From Brachybacterium sp. UMB0905 (GTDB lineage Bacteria > Actinomycetota > Actinomycetes > Actinomycetales > Dermabacteraceae): a DNA stretch of 13,421 nucleotides. Below the pieces are notes generated by a model. It saw only the letters and a program-made list of their open reading frames with translations. It was not told the origin of the DNA and ran no database searches. A program made the translations under genes and the position numbers. Of the stretch, positions 1 through 6,878 are shown piece after piece. The DNA lies in NCBI RefSeq assembly GCF_002871795.1, contig NZ_PNHL01000006.1, positions 138,366-151,786 of the forward strand, read 5' to 3'. Each line of letters opens with the position of its first letter. Within the stretch, counting starts at the first letter, position 1.

Positions 1-15
1 CGCTGAGGGACGGCT

Positions 16-807
16 ATGTCCGCGACCCCTGGAGCCTCCGTGACCTCACCTGCTGGACCGCACGTCCCCGCCCCGCATTCGCAGCCCGCGGCGCCGCCGC
101 AGCCCGGCCCCGCCCCGGGCACCGATCTGAGCGCTGATCTCGGCGCGGCCCTGCGCTTCACCGGCCGGGGTCTGCTGCGCGGCGCCGCCGCGTTCCTGGT
201 GCCCGCCGTCGTGCACATGGTCCTGCTGTTCCTGGTGATCGGCGGGTCGTTCGTCGCGCTGATGGCGGTGGTCATCGCCATGGTCGAGAGCTCCGGGGGC
301 GGCGAGCCCGGCGCCGTTGAGGTGGTCGTCATCCTCCTGGGGTCCCTGGTGATGATTGTGCTCTCGAGTCTGGTGTCGATGCTGTGGATGTCCGGGGCGG
401 CCCGCGTGTCCGCCGTCCTGGCCGATGGCCACAGGCCCACCATCCGGCAGGGCCTCGCGGGCCCCGGGCGGGTGATCGCCACCAGTCTGGTGGTGACGCT
501 GCTGGTGGTCCTGGGGTCGATCCTGCTGTACCTGCCGGGCATCATCGCGGCGGTGCTGACCTTCTACGCGATCCCCGCCGCGCTGCGCGGCGCCTCCGTG
601 GGTGCGGCGCTGAAGGAGTCCTTCACCCTGGTGAAGCAGAACCTGGGGATCACGCTCCTGGGGTATCTCATCTACTCCGTGGCGATGTCCGTTGCCTCGA
701 TGACGTTGATCGGGGCCCTGGTGGTGGTGCCCTTCGGGATGCTGCTGATGCTGGGGCTGTACGAGCGTCTGCAGGGCCGGGAGCTGCCGGACCTCGCGGC
801 GGCCTGA
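16..807 (+). CDS. Polytopic membrane protein with proline-rich N-terminal tail
   Basis: A 263-residue protein of unassigned function. Residues 1-40 are a Pro/Ala-rich, probably cytoplasmic tail. After it come hydrophobic stretches at about 55-90, 100-128, 150-190 and 210-250, giving four to six membrane segments. The segment order, with an amphipathic stretch containing ALKESFTLVKQN between late helices, resembles the loose group annotated as glycerophosphodiester phosphodiesterase membrane domain or YciC-like proteins, but no catalytic motif is visible. The ATG at 16 has a GAGGGA ribosome site just upstream. The TGA at 4-6 may be the stop of a preceding gene outside the window. The XPB helicase starts 4 nt after the stop, so the two are probably cotranscribed, although their functions show no obvious link. 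Confidence is high for the gene and low for a function. Confidence 0.85.
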   Translation: MSATPGASVTSPAGPHVPAPHSQPAAPPQPGPAPGTDLSADLGAALRFTGRGLLRGAAAFLVPAVVHMVLLFLVIGGSFVALMAVVIAMVESSGGGEPGAVEVVVILLGSLVMIVLSSLVSMLWMSGAARVSAVLADGHRPTIRQGLAGPGRVIATSLVVTLLVVLGSILLYLPGIIAAVLTFYAIPAALRGASVGAALKESFTLVKQNLGITLLGYLIYSVAMSVASMTLIGALVVVPFGMLLMLGLYERLQGRELPDLAAA

Positions 808-811
808 TCTG

Positions 812-2473
812 ATGTCCGACGGCCCCCTGATCGTCCAGAGCGATAAGTCGCTGCTGCTGGAGGTGGATCATCCGCGCGCCCATGCGGCGCGCCTGGCGAT
901 CGCGGCCTTCGCGGAGCTGGAGCGAGCCCCGGAGCATGTGCACACCTACCGGATCACGGATCTGGGGCTGTGGAATGCCCGGGCTGCAGGGTATGACGCG
1001 GAGACCGTGGTCGCGGCGCTCGTGGATCATTCCCGCTACCCGGTGCCGCATGCCTTGCTGCTGGATGTGGCCGAGACGATGGCGCGCTACGGTCGGCTGC
1101 GTCTGGTGTCCACCCCGCGCGAGGGCCTCGTGCTGGAGGCCGCCGAGCCGGCGGACCTCGAGGAGGTGCGGCGGGCACGGAAGGTCGCCGAGCTGCTCGG
1201 CGCACGCCTGGATGAGCGGCGGGTGCGGGTGGCACCGTCGCAGCGGGGCGCCCTGAAGCAGGCGCTGTTGAAGCTCTCGCGGCCCGTGGAGGACCTGGCC
1301 GGGTACGTCGATGGCGCTGCGCACCCGATCACGCTGGATGAGCAGGACTGGCAGCTGCGGCCCTATCAGCGCGAGGCCGTGGACGGCTTCACCCACGGCG
1401 GCTCCGGCGTGGTGGTCCTCCCCTGCGGGGCGGGCAAGACCCTCGTCGGCGCCGGCGCGATGGCGGCACTCGGGCGCACCACCCTGATCCTCGCCACCTC
1501 GACGGTCTCCGCCCGGCAGTGGCGCGATGAGCTGCTGGCGCGCACCTCGCTGACGGAGGCGGAGATCGGCGAGTACTCGGGGGACCGCAAGGAGCTGCGG
1601 CCGGTGACGATCGCGACCTACCAGGTGCTGACGATGAAGCGCCGCGGCGTCCACCCGCACCTGGAGCTGATCAGTGCCCGGGACTGGGGGCTGATCATCT
1701 ACGACGAGGTGCATCTGCTGCCCGCCCCGGTGTTCCGCATGACCGCGGACCTGCAGGCCCGTCGGCGCCTGGGGCTGACCGCCACGCTGGTGCGGGAGGA
1801 CGGCCGGGAGGGTGAGGTGTTCTCCCTGATCGGCCCCAAACGGTATGACGCGCCGTGGAAGGACCTCGAGGCGCAGGGATACATCGCCCCCGCGGCGTGC
1901 ACCGAGGTGCGGGTGGATCTGCCGGCCGCTGATCGGATGGCCTACGCGATGGCTGAGCCGAGCGATCGGGCGCGCCTGGGCGCTGCGCATGGGGCGAAGA
2001 TCCACGTGGTGGAGCGCATCGCGGCCCGGCATGCCGGGGAGCCGCTGCTCGTGATCGGCCAGTACCTCGATCAGCTGGAGGAGATCGCCGAGCGCCTGGG
2101 CGCAGACCTCATCACGGGCAAGACCCCGGTGAGGCGCCGTCAGGAGCTGTTCGCGGCGTTCCGTGCCGGGACGATCACGCGCCTGGTGGTCTCGAAGGTC
2201 GCGAACTTCTCGATCGATCTGCCGGAGGCGTCGGTGGCGGTGCAGGTCTCCGGGACGTTCGGCTCGCGCCAGGAGGAGGCGCAGCGGCTGGGGCGTCTGC
2301 TGCGTCCCAAGGCCGATGGGCGCGGCGCCCACTTCTACACGGTGGTCATGCGCGACACCCAGGATCAGGACTTCGCCGCCCACCGCCAGCGCTTCCTCGC
2401 CGAGCAGGGGTACGCGTACTCGATCGTGGATGCGGAGGACCTGGAGGCGGGCTCGAACGGCCCCGCTCGCTGA
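812..2473 (+). CDS. XPB/Ssl2-family DNA repair helicase (superfamily 2, DEAD/DEAH)
   Basis: A 553-residue ATP-dependent 3'-5' DNA helicase of the bacterial XPB type. Residues 1-180 form the XPB/Ssl2 N-terminal domain. The helicase core begins near R183-P-Y-Q186. Walker A is CGAGKT at 205-210 and Walker B is DEVH at 298-301. Motif III is TAT at 323-325, followed at 328-330 by the Arg-Glu-Asp (RED) motif typical of XPB. The second RecA domain ends in motif VI around 488-498 (QRLGRLLR). Length matches the usual ~540-560 residues of actinobacterial XPB proteins, so the gene appears intact. XPB homologues unwind damaged or promoter DNA; the bacterial role is thought to be in nucleotide-excision-type repair. 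The start has no strong ribosome site and lies 4 nt after the upstream stop, so translational coupling is likely. Confidence 0.95.
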   Translation: MSDGPLIVQSDKSLLLEVDHPRAHAARLAIAAFAELERAPEHVHTYRITDLGLWNARAAGYDAETVVAALVDHSRYPVPHALLLDVAETMARYGRLRLVSTPREGLVLEAAEPADLEEVRRARKVAELLGARLDERRVRVAPSQRGALKQALLKLSRPVEDLAGYVDGAAHPITLDEQDWQLRPYQREAVDGFTHGGSGVVVLPCGAGKTLVGAGAMAALGRTTLILATSTVSARQWRDELLARTSLTEAEIGEYSGDRKELRPVTIATYQVLTMKRRGVHPHLELISARDWGLIIYDEVHLLPAPVFRMTADLQARRRLGLTATLVREDGREGEVFSLIGPKRYDAPWKDLEAQGYIAPAACTEVRVDLPAADRMAYAMAEPSDRARLGAAHGAKIHVVERIAARHAGEPLLVIGQYLDQLEEIAERLGADLITGKTPVRRRQELFAAFRAGTITRLVVSKVANFSIDLPEASVAVQVSGTFGSRQEEAQRLGRLLRPKADGRGAHFYTVVMRDTQDQDFAAHRQRFLAEQGYAYSIVDAEDLEAGSNGPAR

Positions 2474-2498
2474 CCTGCTGCCCGGCCCGCACTACAGT
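2470..2498 (+). promoter_or_regulatory. Candidate sigma70-type promoter for the LapA-domain gene
   Basis: A -35-like CTGACC (2470-2475) and a -10-like TACAGT (2493-2498) are separated by exactly 17 nt, each matching 4 of 6 consensus bases. Transcription would start near 2505, about 50 nt before the ATG at 2555. The -35 element overlaps the last codons of the helicase gene. It is the only clearly promoter-like spacing in this 81-bp gap and could serve the downstream regulator genes as well. Confidence 0.45.
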
Positions 2499-2554
2499 GG
2501 CCCCAGCATCCCGGCCGCGTCGGCGGCGTCCCCCTCACACCTCAGGAGCGCGCG

Positions 2555-3013
2555 ATGACCTCTTCCGATGACCGCACCCGGCCCGCTGATCCTCCGCGTG
2601 AGGAGCGCCCGCGGGGTGATGGCCGCTCGCGCGATGACCGCCCGTCGGACCGTGCGCGGGACGAGCGCCCGTCGGACCGTGCGCGCGAGGACCGTGCGCG
2701 CGATGAGCGCCATGAGCCCGTCTCCGAGGTGCCCGCCAGCGGTGGCCGCACCGCGGGGATGTGGATCGGCCTGATCCTGGGCGCGATCATCCTCATCCTG
2801 CTGCTGATCTTCGTGATCCAGAACAACGTCACAGCGAACTTCGAGTACTTCGGCGCCCAGTTCGATCTTCCGCTCGGGGTGGCGATGCTGCTGGCGGCGA
2901 TCGCGGGCGCGCTGGTCATGGCGCTCGTGGGCTCGGTGCGGATGGTGCAGATGAGCTGGACCATCCGCAAGCTGCGCAAGCAGCAGGAGAAGATTCAGCG
3001 CACCATCCGCTGA
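2555..3013 (+). CDS. LapA-domain (DUF1049) small membrane protein
   Basis: A 152-residue inner-membrane protein. Residues 1-60 are an extremely charged Arg/Asp/Glu tail with the imperfect repeat RDERPSDRA. It is followed by a first membrane helix at about 69-88 ending in FVIQNN, a short extracytoplasmic segment, a second helix at about 105-127 (LPLGVAMLLAAIAGAL), and a basic C-terminal helix (KLRKQQEKIQ) likely to be a short coiled coil. IQNN after helix 1 and LPLG before helix 2 are the hallmark of the LapA domain. In enterobacteria LapA acts in lipopolysaccharide assembly; in Gram-positive actinobacteria the role is unknown. Start choice is supported by AGGAG (2544-2548) 6 nt before the ATG. 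The two-component regulator genes follow 73 bp later. Confidence 0.88.
   Translation: MTSSDDRTRPADPPREERPRGDGRSRDDRPSDRARDERPSDRAREDRARDERHEPVSEVPASGGRTAGMWIGLILGAIILILLLIFVIQNNVTANFEYFGAQFDLPLGVAMLLAAIAGALVMALVGSVRMVQMSWTIRKLRKQQEKIQRTIR
2639..2700 (+). repeat. 27-bp-period internal coding repeat in the LapA-domain gene
   Basis: The 20-mer CGCCCGTCGGACCGTGCGCG occurs at 2639-2658 and again at 2666-2685, 27 bp (9 codons) apart. A shorter third copy of its end (GGACCGTGCGCG) is at 2689-2700. It encodes the charged RPSDRAR units of the N-terminal tail. The exact DNA identity suggests recent slippage and a length-variable tail. Confidence 0.8.
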
Positions 3014-3039
3014 GCACTCCCCCAGCCGTCACGCGCATC

Positions 3040-3060
3040 CAGGTGACGTTCAGCCGATTC
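3040..3060 (+). promoter_or_regulatory. PhoP-box-like half site upstream of the response regulator
   Basis: The 14-mer CAGGTGACGTTCAG (3040-3053) is identical to the sequence at 9707-9720 in front of PiT copy 1, where it forms part of an 11-bp-period direct repeat. Here only one strong half (AGGTGAC) is present; the next 11-bp register reads GCCGATT. It ends about 30 nt before the ATG at 3087, a suitable place for autoregulation. GTCAC (3028-3032) and GTGAC (3043-3047) also form an inverted pair here. Function is inferred. Confidence 0.35.
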
Positions 3061-3086
3061 CCATCCAAGCAGAGGACGGTGGTGCC

Positions 3087-3806
3087 ATGAGCACCGAGAG
3101 CACCCAGGACTACGAGGCCCGTCTCCTCGTCGTCGACGACGAACCGAACATCCGCGACCTGCTGGCCACCTCCCTGCGCTTCGCCGGGTTCGAGGTGTTC
3201 ACCGCAGCCACCGGCAATGAGGCGATCAAGCAGGCCACCGAGCAGCAACCGGACCTCGTCGTCCTCGATGTGATGCTCCCGGACATGGACGGTTTCACCG
3301 TCACACGCCGCCTGCGCGACCGCGGCGAGCAGTACCCCATCCTGTTCCTCACCGCCAAGGACGAGACACAGGACAAGGTGGCGGGTCTGACCGTCGGCGG
3401 CGATGACTACGTCACCAAGCCCTTCAGCCTCGAGGAGGTCGTGGCGCGGATCCGCGCGGTGCTGCGCCGCACCCACGGCGGACAGGAGGCCACCGGAGAC
3501 TCCGCGCTCGTGGTGGGCGATCTGCGGCTGGATGAGGATTCGCATGAGGTGCATCGGGGGGATGTGAACATCGAGCTGTCCCCCACCGAGTTCAAGCTCC
3601 TGCGCTACCTCATGCTCAATGCCGGCCGCGTCGTCTCCAAGACGCAGATCCTCGACCACGTGTGGGACTACGACTGGTCCGGCGAGGTGGGGATCGTCGA
3701 GTCCTACATCTCCTACCTGCGGCGCAAGGTGGACGTGCTGGGCGAGCCGATGATCCACACCAAGCGCGGCATCGGCTACGTGCTGCGCGCCGCCGAGGGC
3801 TCCTGA
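3087..3806 (+). CDS. OmpR-family response regulator, PhoP-like
   Basis: A 239-residue two-component DNA-binding regulator. Receiver domain: acidic pocket D17-D18-E19, phosphoacceptor D61 (VVLDVMLPDMDG), T89 (LTA), and K111-P112 in GGDDYVTKPFSLEEVVAR. The winged-helix output domain covers about 137-236: ELSPTEFKLLRYLMLNAG leads into ILDHVWDYD, the recognition helix IVESYISYLRRK (203-214) and the wing HTKRGIGYVLR. From memory these segments match mycobacterial PhoP more closely than PrrA or MprA; TrcR is the nearest alternative. The kinase follows 4 nt downstream, forming one transcription unit. The ATG at 3087 is preceded by GAGGACGGTGG. A half-box shared with the PiT upstream region lies just before the gene. 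High confidence in the family, moderate in PhoP orthology. Confidence 0.95.
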   Translation: MSTESTQDYEARLLVVDDEPNIRDLLATSLRFAGFEVFTAATGNEAIKQATEQQPDLVVLDVMLPDMDGFTVTRRLRDRGEQYPILFLTAKDETQDKVAGLTVGGDDYVTKPFSLEEVVARIRAVLRRTHGGQEATGDSALVVGDLRLDEDSHEVHRGDVNIELSPTEFKLLRYLMLNAGRVVSKTQILDHVWDYDWSGEVGIVESYISYLRRKVDVLGEPMIHTKRGIGYVLRAAEGS

Positions 3807-3810
3807 GGCG

Positions 3811-5403
3811 GTGGCACTGCCCACCCTGCGCAGCGCGCGACCGGTCTCCCTGTGGACCCGGATCGTCGCGCTGATCTCGGCGCTGCTGGTGCTGGGGACG
3901 GTGCTCACGGGCAGCTTGTCGCTGTTCCTGCTCAACCGCACCCTGATCCAGTCGGTGGACAACAGCCTGCAGGCCGGGATGGGCGAGATGCTAGCGCTGG
4001 CGCAGGCAGAGCTGGCCGATGAGGACCAGGTCCTGCAGACCAGCCCCCGCACGCCGGTGGAGTATGCGGTGGAGATCCGCGATGCGCAGGGCCGCAGCAT
4101 CGAGAAGCTTGTGGTGCACTACGGGCCCGGCTTTGTGACGATCCCGTTCCCGCAGATGTCCGATGAGCAGATCCTGGACCGAGCGGGCCGACCGTTCACG
4201 GTGGTGGATTCGGCGGAGAACCGCTGGCGCGTGGTCGCGATGCTCAACTCGGGACCGCAGAAGGGCAGCGTCTATGTCGCACTGCCGCTGGATGGCGTGG
4301 ATCGCACGATGCGTGAGATGGCGCTGGTGATCGTGCTGGTCGGCACACTGGTGGTACTCGTGGGGATGGGGCTCGGCGGCTGGGTGACGCATCGGGCGCT
4401 CGAGCCGCTGCTGGATGTGGAGGCGACCGCCAGCCAGATCGCCGCAGGAGATCTCTCACGTCGCGTGCCCGTCACAGACACGAGCGCTGAGGTGCATGAC
4501 CTGGCGCTCAGCCTCAACGAGATGCTGCTGCGGATCGAGCAGGCCTTCGCCGCGCAGTCCGCCTCCGAGGAGCACGCCACCCGGTCCGAGGCGCGGATGC
4601 GACGCTTCGTGGGCGATGCGTCCCATGAGCTGCGCACCCCGCTCGCGGCGATCCGGGGCTTCGGGGAACTGCATCGGATGGGGGCGCTGCGCACCGAGGA
4701 GGATGTCGCCTCGGCGATGCGGCGCATCGAAGATGAGGCGCGGCGGATGGGCTCGCTAGTGGAGAACCTGCTGCGGCTCGCCCGACTGGATGAGAACCCG
4801 GATCTGGAGCTGCGGCCGGTGGATCTGACCGATGCGCTGTTCGACGCCGCGCAGGATCTGCGGGCCCTGGATCCGGAGCGGCAGGTGATGGTGGTGTCGC
4901 TGTCGGGCACGCCGCTGACGGTGCAGCCGCATGTGGCGATCGGGGTGCACGGCGATGAGGCTTCGCTGCGGCAGGTGATCCTGAACCTGGTGGGCAATGC
5001 GAACCGCCACACCCCCAAGGGTTCGCCGGTGGAGATCGCGGTGGGCTACACCTCCCCGGAGAAGGTGCGCATCGAGATCCGCGACCACGGTGCGGGAATC
5101 GACGATGACCAGCGGAAGAAGGTGTTCGAGCGCTTCTACCGCACCGATTCCTCACGGGCCCGCTCGGCCTCGCAGGGCGGCGGCGCGGGGCTGGGGCTGT
5201 CGATCGCGGCGACGATCGTGGCCCAGCACAAGGGGCGGATCGGCGTCTCGGAAACACCGGGCGGCGGGGCGACGTTCTGGGTGGAGCTGATGGGCTGCGA
5301 GGTGCCGACGGGCGAGCGGGTGGTGCCCGATCAGATCCGGGCGATCACGCCCCGTCGGCCCGCCTCCCCCACGTCGGGCCCGACGAGTCCCGAGGCACGC
5401 TGA
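3811..5403 (+). CDS. HAMP-domain sensor histidine kinase, partner of the upstream regulator
   Basis: A 530-residue membrane sensor kinase starting at GTG, 4 nt after the regulator stop, with GAGGG (3795-3799) as probable ribosome site inside the regulator's end. Architecture: cytoplasmic N-terminus, membrane helix 1 (about 15-41), an extracytoplasmic sensing segment (about 42-167), helix 2 (about 168-192), HAMP domain (about 193-245), HisKA dimerisation domain with phospho-accepting H272 in SHELRTP, then the ATPase domain. That domain has an N box (N392, N396, N398), G1 (DHGAGI, 425-430), an F box (FERFYR, 439-444) and G2 (GAGLGL, 458-463). All catalytic boxes are intact. Residues about 495-530 are a Pro/Ser/Thr-rich tail outside the fold; its coding end overlaps the convergent DUF4031 gene. 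PhoR-like by context. The ligand cannot be told from sequence. Confidence 0.95.
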   Translation: MALPTLRSARPVSLWTRIVALISALLVLGTVLTGSLSLFLLNRTLIQSVDNSLQAGMGEMLALAQAELADEDQVLQTSPRTPVEYAVEIRDAQGRSIEKLVVHYGPGFVTIPFPQMSDEQILDRAGRPFTVVDSAENRWRVVAMLNSGPQKGSVYVALPLDGVDRTMREMALVIVLVGTLVVLVGMGLGGWVTHRALEPLLDVEATASQIAAGDLSRRVPVTDTSAEVHDLALSLNEMLLRIEQAFAAQSASEEHATRSEARMRRFVGDASHELRTPLAAIRGFGELHRMGALRTEEDVASAMRRIEDEARRMGSLVENLLRLARLDENPDLELRPVDLTDALFDAAQDLRALDPERQVMVVSLSGTPLTVQPHVAIGVHGDEASLRQVILNLVGNANRHTPKGSPVEIAVGYTSPEKVRIEIRDHGAGIDDDQRKKVFERFYRTDSSRARSASQGGGAGLGLSIAATIVAQHKGRIGVSETPGGGATFWVELMGCEVPTGERVVPDQIRAITPRRPASPTSGPTSPEAR

Positions 5404-5944
5404 GCACCTGGCCGATGAAGCCCGCCTGACCGCGCTCGCGGGAGAGGGTATCCAGGTGCTCGAGGAAAGCGAGCGCGGCGGTGCGCCCGGCGTGGTCATG
5501 GTGCTCGAGGCGCGGCGGCGCGGCGGGGTCATCGCGGGTGAGGCGGAAGGCGCCGGGCGGGGCTGTGTCCTGGGGCGGCAGCGGGTCCACGTGACCGTAG
5601 GGCCCGACAATGAGGTCCGTCGGCACCGGGTGCAGCCCCAGGTCAGCAGCGTGCTCAGCGGAGCGGGTGGCGCGCGCCGCGGGGCGGTCCCGGCCGCGGA
5701 TCCGCAGGGGGGAAGCGAGCAGCAGGCGAGTCAGCTCCCGGTCTCCGACGAACGTGACGCCCGCGGCCTCGAGGTCGGCGCGGCGCTCGAGGGGCCAGTC
5801 GTAGTGGTCCAGGTCGAAGGCGCGCGGAGGCAGCCCCGCGCGGGCGGCGGCCTCATGCAGCTCCTCGAGGGAGGTATCCGAGATCAGGTGCCCCCACACG
5901 GTGCCGTGGCGGGGCCAGCGCGGGGTGTCGGCGTAGACGGTCAT
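5345..5944 (-). CDS. DUF4031-domain protein with C-terminal extension
   Basis: A 199-residue soluble protein. Residues 1-85 match the DUF4031 pattern: start MTVYADTPRWP, then WGHLISDT, ELHEAAARAGL, FDLDHYDWPLERR and a C-terminal FVGDRELTRLL. The family has no established function. The remaining ~110 residues (for example LIVGPYGHVDPLPPQ and TAALAFLEHLD) look like ordinary coding sequence but match no domain I recognise. The ATG at 5944 is supported by GAGGGGTG upstream and by an in-frame TGA 9 nt before the ATG. The last 59 bp overlap the end of the histidine kinase in convergent orientation. The gene probably has its own promoter, because a hairpin repeat separates it from the upstream minus-strand genes. 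Confidence 0.88.
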   Translation of the reverse strand: MTVYADTPRWPRHGTVWGHLISDTSLEELHEAAARAGLPPRAFDLDHYDWPLERRADLEAAGVTFVGDRELTRLLLASPLRIRGRDRPAARATRSAEHAADLGLHPVPTDLIVGPYGHVDPLPPQDTAPPGAFRLTRDDPAAPPRLEHHDHAGRTAALAFLEHLDTLSRERGQAGFIGQVLSVPRDSSGPTWGRRADGA

Positions 5945-5956
5945 GGGTGATCACCC
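5945..5956. promoter_or_regulatory. Perfect 12-bp palindrome GGGTGATCACCC before the DUF4031 start
   Basis: GGGTGATCACCC abuts the DUF4031 start codon and partly overlaps its ribosome site. A dyad in this position could be an operator or could mask the ribosome site in mRNA. No second copy was noticed in the window, so a regulatory role is speculative. Confidence 0.35.
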
Positions 5957-5994
5957 CTCGGCGTCGCAGCGCCCCGTGCCCCCGCACCCCCACA

Positions 5995-6081
5995 CGCCAC
6001 GCCGATCATGCCCGCCGAGTGCACCGATTCGTGGCGATTCCGGCACGTTTCGGTGCACTCGCGGGGCTGGGGCGGCGTGTC
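5995..6081. repeat. 87-bp hairpin repeat, copy 1 (non-coding)
   Basis: First copy of an 87-bp direct repeat matching copy 2 (6790-6876) at 81 of 87 positions. Its core, 6017-6060, is a hairpin with perfect 11-bp arms GAGTGCACCGA and TCGGTGCACTC around a 22-nt centre. The centre can itself pair weakly (GTG-G-CG-ATTC-CG-G-CAC). It lies 35 nt beyond the stop of the minus-strand membrane-protein gene and upstream of the DUF4031 gene. No T-tract follows, so it is only a possible terminator. Confidence 0.85.
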
Positions 6082-6095
6082 GTGGCTGCGGCGGG

Positions 6096-6878
6096 TCACG
6101 GGTGCTTCAACGCCCGCTGTAGCTCGAGCTCCAGTTCGCGCTCAGTGTGGGCCTCGCGTGACCAGCTTCTGATCCACGCGGGCAGCAGAGCGAGCGTGAT
6201 TGTGAACGCGGCGGCGGCGAGCAGGATCGGCACCGTGCCTGCCACCGGTTCGTCGATCAGCAGCACCGGGAGCAGCAGCACCGCGGCCAGCGCGATGCCC
6301 CACAGAGCGGTCATGAGGATGCTCAGCAGCGCCATGCTGCCGGCGGGGCGCCGGACCGTGCAGTCCCCGCCCACGGTGAGCGCGGTGAGCACGAGGTTCG
6401 CGCCGGTGAACAGCACGCTGAGCAGCAGCACGCGCCACGGCGGCTCGCCCGGGTCGGCAGAGAGTCCGAGCAGCCCGGCGGGGTGGGTCATCTCGATGCC
6501 GCGCAGCATCGTGATCACGCCCGTGAGCACGAGGGTGCCGAGCACAGCGGCGTGCTCGAGCCCGATCAGCCGCAGGCGCTCGCGCAACTGCGCGGAGATC
6601 TCCTCGGGCGGGAATTCCACCAGCGGCGGGCCGATGCGGCCGTGCCGGTACCAGCCGAGCGCCGCCCAGATCACCAGCAGAGCCACGGGGCTCGAGGCCG
6701 CCGTGAACAGGGCGAGGGCGAGGATCCCGAGGCAGCCGCCGAGCAGGAGCAACGTCGAGCGGGCGTGCAGCCTGTCCGTATCTCCCGCGCGCCACGCCGA
6801 TCGCGTCCGCCGAGTGCGCCGATTCGTGGCGATTCCGGCACGTTTCGGTGCACTCGCGGGAGTGGGGCGGCGTGTCAT
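6096..6878 (-). CDS. Polytopic membrane protein, N-terminus encoded by a hairpin repeat
   Basis: A 260-residue membrane protein of unknown function with about six hydrophobic segments (about 41-60, 62-78, 108-126, 148-169, 181-207, 214-236) and a charged C-terminal helix (EAHTERELELELQRALK). The ATG at 6878 overlaps the RNase H stop as ATGA. AGGGAGG (6888-6894) sits 9 nt upstream, so this start is well supported and implies translational coupling. Residues 1-30, very Arg/Lys-rich, are encoded by copy 2 of the 87-bp repeat; the conserved protein probably begins near residue 36. A TTG further in (around residue 43) is an alternative but has no ribosome site. The gene is flanked by the two direct repeats. 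Real gene: likely. Function: not recognised. Confidence 0.8.
   Translation of the reverse strand: MTRRPTPASAPKRAGIATNRRTRRTRSAWRAGDTDRLHARSTLLLLGGCLGILALALFTAASSPVALLVIWAALGWYRHGRIGPPLVEFPPEEISAQLRERLRLIGLEHAAVLGTLVLTGVITMLRGIEMTHPAGLLGLSADPGEPPWRVLLLSVLFTGANLVLTALTVGGDCTVRRPAGSMALLSILMTALWGIALAAVLLLPVLLIDEPVAGTVPILLAAAAFTITLALLPAWIRSWSREAHTERELELELQRALKHP
6790..6876. repeat. 87-bp hairpin repeat, copy 2 (inside coding sequence)
   Basis: Second copy, in the same orientation as copy 1 and offset by exactly 795 bp. The hairpin core is 6812-6855; one arm carries a single change (GAGTGCGCCGA). Read on the minus strand it encodes residues 1-30 of the membrane protein, the repeat ending next to the ATG. 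Three of the six differences from copy 1 cluster at 6803-6806. There copy 1 reads a TGA stop in the equivalent frame and copy 2 reads CGA. Confidence 0.85.

Noticed and set aside
668..2383. Long open frame (571 codons) antisense to the helicase gene
   Set aside because: Its product is low-complexity Arg/His/Gln/Pro/Gly-rich with no domain, and the opposite strand encodes a complete XPB helicase. It is a GC-rich shadow frame.
2474..3086. Possible tRNA or small RNA in the gaps around the LapA-domain gene
   Set aside because: Both gaps are under 85 bp and show no cloverleaf arms or conserved tRNA boxes.
5995..6876. Direct repeats considered as ends of an insertion sequence, composite transposon or integron-like cassette
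   Set aside because: There is no transposase or integrase between or near them, the enclosed gene is a membrane protein, and no target-site duplication was recognised. They are reported as repeats only.
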